From assembly GCA_945643635.1 (NCBI GenBank), contig CALZFC010000029.1, positions 2,873,501 through 2,937,500 on the forward strand: a DNA stretch of 64,000 nucleotides, given 5' to 3'. Below are positions 55,821 through 64,000 of this stretch, piece by piece. A program made the translations under genes and the position numbers. Below the pieces are notes generated by a model. That model saw only the letters and a list, made by a program, of their open reading frames with translations. It ran no database searches and was not told the origin of the DNA. This DNA comes from Allodiplogaster sudhausi. Taxonomy: Eukaryota > Nematoda > Chromadorea > Rhabditida > Diplogasteridae. Position 1 is the first letter of the stretch; each line of letters opens with the position of its first letter.

Positions 55821-57403
55821 TATTTTTTATTTTTGAGGGATTTGGATATTTTTTAAAATATAATCCTGTTCTTCTTTTAATAAAATTTTCCTTTTCAAGT
55901 TGGCTTTTCTATCTTGTATTATTTAATCAATGGAGATTTGTCAGGAAATCTTGTATTAGCTTCAGATAGGCTTTTATTGATTTTCTCTTAGTAAGGTAAC
56001 TGAAAGGTTTACTGCGAAAGTCTTGAAGATTCATTAGATATTAAGAAAAAGACTATGGTTTTAAGGAGAGTGGCGGTGACGAAGACGTAAAGAAAGAGGA
56101 AGAAGAAGACGAGAAGCCAGCGGGAAGAGGAGAGAACAGAGAAGAAGAGGACGAAGAGAGTGGAGAAGGAAGGAAGAGGTCACACAAGAAGCATAGGAAG
56201 CATAAGAAGGAGAAGAAGGAAAAGAAGGAGAAGAGACGGAGGAGGTTGGAGAGGTTTTTTTTTATTGATTATTTATTAAAATAATGTTTTATTATGTTTT
56301 TACAAGTAGTTATTTATATTGTGTAGAATTGTTTATTAAGGTAGTTATTGGACGTTCTATATATTTTTTTAAATTAAGAAGTGTAAACTGAGCGTTAGAT
56401 GAGAATGACGGGGGTAGTGGTAATTTAAATGACTGGGATAGTGGTAATTCTAATTTATTGGTATTTCTTTTTATGAATATTTTGTTTTATTTATTTAGCG
56501 AAGATCGAGAAGTGACTGATGGTGATAGGAAGGAAGGCGACGGAGATGAGGAGACTGAAGGGAAAGAGAAGAAGCACAAGCATAAGAAGAGCAAGAAGGA
56601 AAAGAAGGAGAAGAAAGATAAGAAGAGAGAAAGAGACGAAGAGGACGACGAGGAGAGAGAAGGCAGCAGGAAGAGACGAAGGAAGGAGAAGAGGGATGGA
56701 GAGGACGAGGAGGAGGATGAGAAAGAGAAAGAGGAGGAGAGGAGAGAGAAGAGAAAGAGAGACAAGGACAGGGATCGTGATGAGGCGGAGAGGAAGGAGA
56801 ACGCAGAGGCAAGGACGATTCCGGCGAGGTATTCTTCATTTGCTGTTCTTTTTTTTCTCTTAAAATTTGTTTACTTAATTGTTTGCTGAAATAGCATTTT
56901 GTGTGGTAAAAAAAAGATGTTTTTTTTTAAATTTAATTTTGTCACATTAGAAAATGCAAAAATCTCAATGATGTAGAGCTTTAAATTGTAGAAAAGAAGA
57001 GGCGGCAGTGGTGAAGCCAAAGTCAGCAGTGCCAAATACGGAATCCACAGGAGATGGACACCGAGAAGGAGGCGAACAGGCCAGAAAGAATAAGGTTGAA
57101 GAGAATTAATGTCATGATTTTTAAAGATGTATTTTTTTAGTTGTAATTGAAATAGTAATAATATTATATACGTTTGAATAAGTAATAGAAATAATAATAA
57201 TAATAAATATTATTATTATTATGCTAATATCACTAATAACAATAATAATGCTGAAACGATAAATAAATAAGGATAATAATAATAATTAAATAAAATATAA
57301 ATATCATTTATACTTTTAGTCGCTCACGAAAGTTGACGTCGCCGATGTCTTTCAACAGCCGCAAATAGTGAGCCGCAAGATTACTCTGCATCTCTCGAAG
57401 TAG
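45144..57403 (+). CDS. RBBP6: RBBP6-type E3/polyadenylation factor, 25 exons
   Basis: Exons: 45144-45290, 45798-45907, 46296-46377, 46603-46682, 46851-46953, 48151-48345, 48569-48649, 49056-49169, 49377-49478, 49864-50004, 50261-50615, 50899-51058, 51195-51359, 51776-51863, 52789-52916, 53446-53623, 54016-54213, 54369-54425, 54615-54776, 55186-55434, 55641-55748, 56066-56244, 56499-56828, 56992-57094, 57320-57403. All phases close, giving about 1232 residues. Residues 1-83 are the DWNN ubiquitin-like domain (MSSIHYKFRTTLEYKTLEFD, LIPRNSSIIVQRIP). A CX2CX4HX4C zinc knuckle has C159, C162, H167 and C172. A RING-like domain spans about 255-300. A Ser run with SRERSSR follows, then Gly/Gln/Pro-rich and Lys/Glu-rich tails. 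The family activates pre-mRNA 3' end cleavage and is an E3 ligase. The C. elegans relative is rbpl-1. Confidence 0.93.
46954..48150. other. Large intron 5 of the RBBP6-type gene
   Basis: A 1.2-kb intron, the longest of the gene. Positions 47351-47448 can form a two-part stem: CCGCCGGG with CCCGGCGG, and inside it GGTCGCA with TGTGACC, around a 55-nt loop. No coding exon is recognised in the intron. Confidence 0.45.
48850..48995. repeat. ~35-bp repeats with GGATTACTGTAAGATAGC
   Basis: About four tandem or near-tandem units of GGATTACTGTAAGATAGC plus ATATTGTTGTTTCTAAA lie in intron 7 of the RBBP6-type gene. The GATTACTGTA core also occurs singly elsewhere in the window. Confidence 0.7.
51876..52246. 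repeat. 27-bp minisatellite in RBBP6 intron 14
   Basis: About 13 tandem copies of a 27-bp unit (GAGATGGGACAGGGCCGGAA followed by AATTGGA or AATAGGA). Because 27 is a multiple of three, long open frames run across it on both strands. It sits between canonical exons 14 and 15, and its translation has no relation to RBBP6, so it is intronic. Confidence 0.9.
53205..53425. repeat. AT-rich ~37-bp repeats in RBBP6 intron 15
   Basis: Four to five units of TTAATTATTTAATTAAAGTA followed by GTTAAAGTATACTTT lie immediately before the acceptor of exon 16. Confidence 0.8.
55770..55818. repeat. (TA)n microsatellite
   Basis: A TA dinucleotide array in intron 21 of the RBBP6-type gene, shortly after its donor. 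Confidence 0.9.
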
Positions 57404-58690
57404 CCAGGCACTCTCTCCATCATACACACTCTCTCTCTCTCTTCTCCCCCCTCCCCCTCTTTATCTGTCTAACTCTCTCTCTCTCTCTCCCTCTCTCTCT
57501 CTTTCTCTCACCCGCCCACACTGTCCATCTTGTTCATGACATTGTTTCACTTTTAAAAATGTCTGATTTCATCTACCACCCAGCTATTTCCATATATCTC
57601 CACTAGATGTTGAAGTGCAGTAGAAGATCCACTCCATAACATGTAAAAAGAGCTTGCCTCGGTCCTTTTGAATACCTCGTCCCCAACACCCCCCCCCCCC
57701 CCTCCCCCCTCCCGGACCAATATGGGCAAAAGCTTGTTGCTCTCTTTCTTTCTTCAGGAAAGTATTTGTGATGTTTTGTGTTCGGAGGCCCTATGTCTTA
57801 TGATTAATCCGATTACAGTACCGATTATTATATGTATGACTCGCCGGATTCACAAGCCCAACCTGTTTTGGCGTTAGTTTTAAATGTGCCGCTGACAGTT
57901 GTCTTTTCTAATTTTTTTAGTTTGCTGTTTATTATTTATATATATATATATAATAGTTTCTTGCGCGATTTCTACGCTTTTCTTGTTTTTTTTTCCTCCA
58001 GCGTTGACACGCTGCTTTGATTTTACAAAAGCAGGTGGTATCAGTTAACTTCCGAGTCCAAGAATCTTATGTTATCATTCATTTATTACATGTTCCATTC
58101 GTGGAATAATTCATGTTGTTTTTTTTCTGTCCTCTGAATAAAGTTGCCAATTGAAGAGAAAAATATGAATCCTTGCTTTTAATATGGTTGGTCGTTACTT
58201 TGCGACGTGTCACTATCCTCAGTAATATTCTTGAATAATGCCCGGTCCGAAAAGCCGGTCCTGCCTAAAAGGCCGGCCCGGTCCAAAAAACTAGCCCTGC
58301 CCAGGAAGCTTGTTGCCCAAAAGATTATGGACCGTCTCAGCTCATTTCTGGAGCCTTGTAAGCCTTCTTTCATTCGTTATCATTAATGTGATTAACTTCC
58401 TCAATGAGTCGATCAGAAAAAGGAGGGGGGAGGCGCATCGCTCGCTACCTTTTTAGAAGAACATGTGATTGAAATTGATATTTACGCCAAAAGTTTTAGC
58501 CCCCGGAGTCTTTTAAATGTTTAGCTTCTTTAGTAACTAATGTAAGGAATAAGTTTTTTCCTTCATTTTAGTGAATTTATTTTATTTTTCAGCAGTAATC
58601 CATTTTTTCCCATTTGATAAATGTATTTTTTTTAATTTAAAATGTTCCCGCCAGATCTGGGTGAGCGAACGATTCGCTTCACTTTCTTGA
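57404..58690. other. 3' region of RBBP6-type gene and 5' region of FCP1-type gene
   Basis: This contains CT arrays (57430-57510) and a poly-C stretch (57690-57712). A CTGAATAAAGTT at about 58135 is a candidate polyadenylation signal for the RBBP6-type gene, giving a 3' untranslated region of about 0.75 kb. A short GGCCGGCCCGG-containing patch (58235-58320) may be a remnant of the GC-rich elements. No gene is seen. Confidence 0.45.
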
Positions 58691-59597
58691 ATGGAAGCTC
58701 GTCTTCCGGCCAACCTGCCCCCAGGCGATTATCTCATCACGGCACGCAAGTGCACGAATAACAGCGATGTCCGCGGTGATTCGGTAAGTGCGTGAGAGAG
58801 AGAGAGAGGAGAGAGAAAAAAGATATGGTAGAGAGAAAGAGAGAGGATGGCAGAGAGAGAGACGGGATAGCAGAGAGGGAGAGAGAGAGAGTTTGAGGAG
58901 AGAAGAGAGAGAGAGAGAGAGTGAGTTGGAGGTAAAAAGAGGATGACAGAGAGCGAGAGAGAGAGGGGGGAGGCGAGTGAGAGAATAGTGTGGAGAAAAG
59001 AGTGAAAGAGGGCAAAGAGTGACACAGAAAGAGAGAGAGAGAGAGAGAGAGATACAGAGAAAGAGAGGAATTTACTATCCTAATAATTGAAATGTAAATT
59101 CCATGAAAATGCATGCGAGTTTCTTTCTTTCCAGGCCATTCTGGAGTATCGGGTTGCAAATGAAGAGAACAAGACGAATTTGCTGACGCTACGCTCGCCA
59201 TGCGCCGGCGCCATCAACTTCCAGGCGGGAGTCCGTGCTTTTAGATTACTGTATCCTTTATTTTCCAGGCGGGAGTTTGTAATTTGGTTTTCTGTATTGA
59301 TCTTTATTTTTCATCTCCAATATATATTTTAATAAACCTTACTATTGACACTTTAAATTTGGTTTGCAATAATGTCGTTGTAAAGAGGAAATTTTTTTAG
59401 ATCTTGATATTTTCTTCTTTTTTTATAGATTAATTTTATTGCATAGAATTTTTTAATATACATAAATTCCGCATCCTAGACTCGCCGCGGCGACAAAGTG
59501 AAGCCGGGCGCGCTCATTGCAGTCGTCAACGTTTGTCCGCACGAAATCGTCATCAAGGACATGTGCGCGACGTGCGGCAAGAATCTCAGAGAGTCAG

Positions 59598-59649
<52 letters not shown>

Positions 59650-60101
59650 TTCGCACTCTATCTCTCTCATGTCCTAATTTGATACCATTTTTAAATGTAT
59701 TTATATATTTTATTGTTATGTTATTTTTATTAAGCTTAAACAAATTAAATATATGAAATTAAAAAAAAATTGGGTAATTAATTCAATTTGAGTAATTAAT
59801 TAAGTTTGAGTAATTATTTAACTTCTCAGGCGCGATGGCATAGCTGGTGCACGGAATGTTGCCACTAAAGCCTCCATTCCAATGGTGCACCACGTTCCTG
59901 AACTGGTTGTCTCTGATAAACTGGCGAAGACTCTCGGCGACCAGGTTGGCTCTCTCTCTCTCCCTTTCTCCCTCTCTCTCTCTCCCTCTGTCTCCTTCTC
60001 TCTCTCTCCCTCTCTTTTGCTCTCCCCCTTTCTCTCTTTCCTTCTCTCACTCTCCTTCTCTCTCTCTTTCTCTCTCCTTCTCTGGCTCTCCTTCTCTCTC
60101 T

Positions 60102-60146
<45 letters not shown>

Positions 60147-60392
60147 GCTATCTCTCTCTTCCACTCTCCCTCTGACTCTTTCCCCCGTTTTCCTCTCTCT
60201 CCCTCTCTCTCCTCTCTTAATTACAGGAATATACAATAAATAATTTGTGAAAGTATTAAAGGAGAAACAACACGCGCTGTCAGCGAGGAAACTCGTGCTT
60301 CTGGTGGACCTCGATCAGACACTCATCCACACCACGAACAGGCCGCCCAAGTTTAAACTTCCGAAAGAGGTTTGGTTCTATTTCCCTCTTTC

Positions 60393-60456
<64 letters not shown>

Positions 60457-61079
60457 CCCCTTACTCTATATATCATGCTCTCGTTTTGTTCATCTTCTTC
60501 CTTTTCTTCCTCACTCACTTATTTTTTCAAACTACTCTCGCTGCCTTTTCTGCTTCTCTTGCTCCCGCTCTCTCTTTCTCAATGTCTCTCTCTCGCTCTC
60601 TTGCTCTTTCAATCTCTCTCTCTCTCTCTCTCTCTCTCGCTCTCGCTCTCGCTCTCTCTCTCTCTCATTATCTAACCCGGCACGAGTTTTCCAGGCAGAA
60701 ACATCATCACACATTTTTCTCTCTGTTTATAGCGTGATGACCTGATCACGTTTCGTCTCGAGAACACCCTACAGTACACCAAGCTGCGACCGTACACAAG
60801 GTAAGGATTTCCTTTTGTGACCCTTCCAAATTTAAATTTTGGTTCACTTCCACAAAAATCGAAAATTTAAGCTTGCATTGCAATATTCGTGTTAGACCGA
60901 GACACTCTATCCCTTTAAATTGAAAAAGGCCAGAGAAGGGATATAAGAATAGTGGACTGAAAAGAAGGAAGATTAAGAGAAAGGAAATAGGACCGACTCT
61001 CTTTCTCCCTCTCACTCTCTCTCTCTCACACTCTCACTCTGTCACTCTCTCTCTCTCTCTCACACACACTCTCACTCTG

Positions 61080-61123
<44 letters not shown>

Positions 61124-63942
61124 TTGCAAGATCCTTTTCATTCTTTATTTATTTAAGAGAATTCCTGGAAGAGATGTCGAAGCTCTACGAAATGCACATA
61201 ATCACTTTTGGCCAGCGGCAGTACGCGCATGCCATTGCGAAGGTATAGGGCCGGAAAATGGGCATTTACGCTTTCTTTTTTTCCTAATTCTCGACGCACA
61301 CTAGAAACAGGCGCACTAAAAATACGATTCTCTAGATCATCGACCCGGAGCAGAAGCTCTTCTCGCATCGCGTTCTCTCCAGAGATGAGAGCAACAGTCA
61401 GCAGCATAAGACCAGCAATCTTGGAGTTCGTTAGATAGTTAATGTTTTATCGGAGTGTTGGAGAGAAAGAGAGATAAATAGACACACAGAGTGAGAGAGA
61501 GAGAGAGAGTAATAGAGAATGGAGAGTACATAAATAAACATAGAAAGGGAGAGTGGGCGTAGAGAAAAAGGAAGAAATAGTTGAGATGCAGAGAGAGCGT
61601 AGAGAAATTGAGAGAAAGAGTGAGGAAATAGAGAGACTGAGAGAGAAGGAGAGTAGAGAAATAGACAGAAAGAGAGAGAGAGAGAGAGATAAGAGAGATC
61701 AAAGCTTTCTTTTAAGGCTCTCTTCCCGAGTGGCGACGAACTCGTTGCAATTATTGATGACCGCGCGGATGTTTGGCAGTTCTCGGATGCACTGATTCAG
61801 GTTATTATTATTTCAATTATTTATTTCCACCCCCCCCCCTCCCAAGTTCTTCTCTGCAATACGTTTGTTTATTATTATTTTTTATTTATTAAATACACAA
61901 TCTTTTGAAAAAAAAACTTTCTTTAAAGAAAAAGAATAAAATTGACACTTACAGGTTCGGCCATATCTGTTCTTTACGGGCGTTGGCGACATTAACGCGC
62001 CCGAAAGATGGCAGCGCAAGGGGAAGGAGCAAGGCAATGAGAGAGGTGAGATGTAGCCTTAACATTAACCTTAACCTTAACCTTAGCCTTAACCTTTAAT
62101 TTAGCTTTTGCTATATGTTGTTATAGAAAAAATACAACTAAATATAACAGAGCACCTTTAAAAAAAAACGAAAATTTTTATGTGATACTGAATCAAATTT
62201 TTTTATAATTTAGCTTAGTGCAAATGATATAGATAGAAACTATAATGCAAAATGTTTAACTTTCAGTGCGACAATATGAGGAGAAAGCAAAGCCGCCCGA
62301 ACAAATGAAGGAGGATCCACCGAGTGCCGAGGAATCGACGGAGAAGAATGAGAATAAGGAAGAAGGAGAGAAGAAAGATGAAGGGGAAAAGGAAAAGAAC
62401 GAAAGAGAGAAGAAGGAGGAAGAGGAAAATAAGGAGGAAAGGAAAGAGGAAAAGAAAGAGGAAACGAAGGATGAAACAGAGACGGTGAAGAAAACCGGTA
62501 AAGAGAATGAAAACAATCCCAACGGAATTCCACCCGAGAAGGATAATGTACTCCAGCATATTGAGAAGGTATGGGGTCTTAATATTTATTTTTATTCGTA
62601 ATTTTTGTTTTATTTTATAATTTATTTTGCCGAATAATATTATATGAATGTACTTGATAAATTAGAGTACAAAAGTTTAATTGACATTTTTTTTCTGGTT
62701 CTTTTTTGGTTAGTAGTAGCAGATAAACAAAAACAAATTATTATAGATATAAATTTCCTTTTCTTTTAGGTGCTTCGTGATGTGCACTCTGCCTTCTACG
62801 CCCATTACGACGAAACTCGAGAAGTTCGCGATATCAAGGTGACGTCATTATTCTTATTTTTGTTTTTTTTTGCGTTTTTTAAAGGATTTTTCAGCCTATT
62901 TTATGAAAATTATATGTGTAATAATTTTCTTTTAAAAAAGCAAGCAATTTTAATAATTTTAATAAAAATTTTATTTCCGCCATCTAAGCTTCATCAGAGA
63001 AGAAAGAATTGAATAAATCAATAAGAGTCAATTTATAAATTTCAGTCTTTCATTAACCAGCGGCGCCGAGAAGTCCTCAAGGGCTGCGTCATCGTTTTGT
63101 CTGGTGAGAGAGAGAGAGATAGAGGGAGAGGGTGAAAGAGAGAGGAAGAGAGAGGTAGGGAGAGAAAGCGAGAATGAGGGAAAGCGAGAGAGAGAGAGTG
63201 AAAGCGAGAGAGAGAGAGAAAGTGAGAGAGAGAACAGGAAAGAGAGAGAGAGAGAGAGAGTTATGCACAGATGGTAATGAATACCTCTTATCCATTCAGG
63301 CATCGTGCCCCTGGGCCAGCCCGTGAAGGACTCTGAAGTGTACAGAAACTGCCTAGCATTCGGAGGACGAGTCGCGGAGAAGTTCGACAAGAATACAACA
63401 ACGCACGTCATCGCGGCGAGATGGGGAACGGAGTAGGGTTTTACTGTCTTTTTATTTTTTTTATTAATGAAGTATTTTAACTAGTAAGGGTCTAGTTTAT
63501 TAGTAAGGGTATATTTTGACTAGTAGTATCTATTATTAATTAAAGTTAAATTTTAATTAATACGGTTCTACCATAGTTGGGTATCCATTTTAAATTATTT
63601 TTTTTTTCTAAATAAAAGGCAATTGTTATGGCGGGGAAATCGGAGACAGTTATTTTTTTCTCTTTTTTTTCTTCTCTTAGAAAAGTGCACTTGTCCTTTT
63701 AGGAAAGTGATCGCCGCAAAGAAAGCGGGCATCCCAGTCGTGAAGTTCGACTGGTTGTGGGAGTGCATGGAGAAGTGGGAGAAGGTTACAAAAAAAATGC
63801 ATTTTTTAAAAACTATTTAATTATATATTAATTAATTTGTTTTCTTTTGTTCGTGTAATTTTTCTTTACACATTTTTTTAAGGCCCTCGGAGGTGTAGTA
63901 ACACCACTTTTGGGTTACCATTTGATCACATTTTTCTTCTGA
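58691..63942 (+). CDS. CTDP1: FCP1/CTDP1-type RNA polymerase II CTD phosphatase
   Basis: Exons: 58691-58783, 59135-59230, 59480-59592, 59830-59944, 60262-60369, 60733-60800, 61158-61242, 61336-61425, 61717-61800, 61955-62045, 62267-62568, 62770-62838, 63046-63103, 63300-63432, 63703-63784, 63883-63942 (about 548 residues). All phases close. FCP1 removes phosphates from the Pol II CTD so polymerase can be recycled. The N-terminal part has CSPC-like and DMCATCGKN segments, then IPMVHHVPELVVS. The catalytic domain has LVLLVDLDQTLIHTT (nucleophile D155, acid D157), ITFGQRQYAHAI, KLFSHRVLSRDE and AIIDDRADVWQF (D270/D271). Exon 11 encodes an acidic Lys/Glu linker. Exons 13-15 form a BRCT domain (VLKGCVIVLSG, FDKNTTTHVIAARWG, VVKFDWLWECMEKWEK). 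The last exon is my weakest call: it adds ALGGVVTPLLGYHL and a stop, with AATAAA just after. A longer C-terminal tail beyond the window is possible. Gene symbol is by homology. Confidence 0.9.
59600..59665. repeat. CT array beside donor of FCP1-type exon 3
   Basis: A (CT)n array starts 10 bp after the exon 3 donor. Comparable arrays follow the donors of exons 1 (58797-58930), 4 (59947-60215), 5 (60400-60670) and 13 (63107-63260). Confidence 0.85.
62052..62096. repeat. Short CCTTAA hexamer array
   Basis: About six units of CCTTAA with small variations (TTAACATTAACCTTAACC, CCTTAGCCTTAACC) lie in intron 10 of the FCP1-type gene. Confidence 0.75.
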
Positions 63943-64000
63943 AAATAAAACGTAAAAAATTTGTATTATTATTTAAGATAAAAATTTAATAATACTAATT

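Noticed and set aside
62052..62096. Interstitial telomere repeat
   Set aside because: The units are CCTTAA. Typical nematode telomere repeat is TTAGGC and vertebrate is TTAGGG, so this is only superficially similar.

Overview
The window is metazoan nuclear DNA, most likely from a nematode. Genes are split into many small exons (about 55-350 bp) with GT-AG introns and short TTTNAG-type acceptors. The families present (RBBP6, FCP1, GLUT/SLC2, F-box, syntaxin, RNA polymerase III subunit RPC6) are animal families. No plasmid, phage, CRISPR or bacterial operon structure is present. I could not fix the species.

The right-hand 19 kb is conserved housekeeping sequence on the + strand. A complete RBBP6-type gene (45144-57403; 25 exons whose splice phases all close; about 1232 residues) carries DWNN, zinc knuckle, RING-like, RS-like and charged regions. 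About 1.3 kb downstream lies an FCP1/CTDP1-type RNA polymerase II CTD phosphatase (58691 to about 63942; 16 exons) with DLDQT and IDDR motifs and a BRCT region. Both products act on Pol II transcripts (3' end formation and CTD dephosphorylation).

The left-hand 45 kb is a mosaic of gene copies and remnants separated by transposon-like inverted repeats, minisatellites and very many GA/CT microsatellites. Its core is an expanded family of short paralogues of the Pol III subunit RPC6 (POLR3F/RPC34). Seven copies or remnants are visible: A at 6-161 (-), B at 11033-12096 (-), C at 13020-18169 (+), D at 20841-23147 (+), E at 25277-26113 (+), G at 28389-29016 (+) and F at 42937-44411 (+). C and F are open across four exons, D is open with a shortened last exon, and the others are broken. 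Every copy whose 3' end is visible and that has exon 4 ends after the second winged helix, so the C-terminal part of RPC6 is absent. B and C form a head-to-head inverted duplication of about 3 kb.

The mosaic also holds a 13-exon GLUT-type sugar transporter (29857-34571, -) with two fragments elsewhere (37430-38230, 40378-40510), two related F-box-type genes (9710-10923 and 40821-42211), two broken tandem remnants of an endosomal-type syntaxin (2362-7530, -), and a stray copy of one RBBP6 exon (8560-9100, -).

Repeats include large fold-back elements (376-1778, 4120-5400, 14110-16345), a GC-rich hAT-like element with an apparent 8-bp target duplication (17439-17820), small inverted-repeat elements (21321-21709, 26160-26426), and several minisatellites, three of which repeat GGAATATTCC. 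GA/CT arrays repeatedly lie directly beside splice sites.

All exon models were drawn by eye from conserved protein sequence and splice phase. Terminal exons and broken copies are the least certain.
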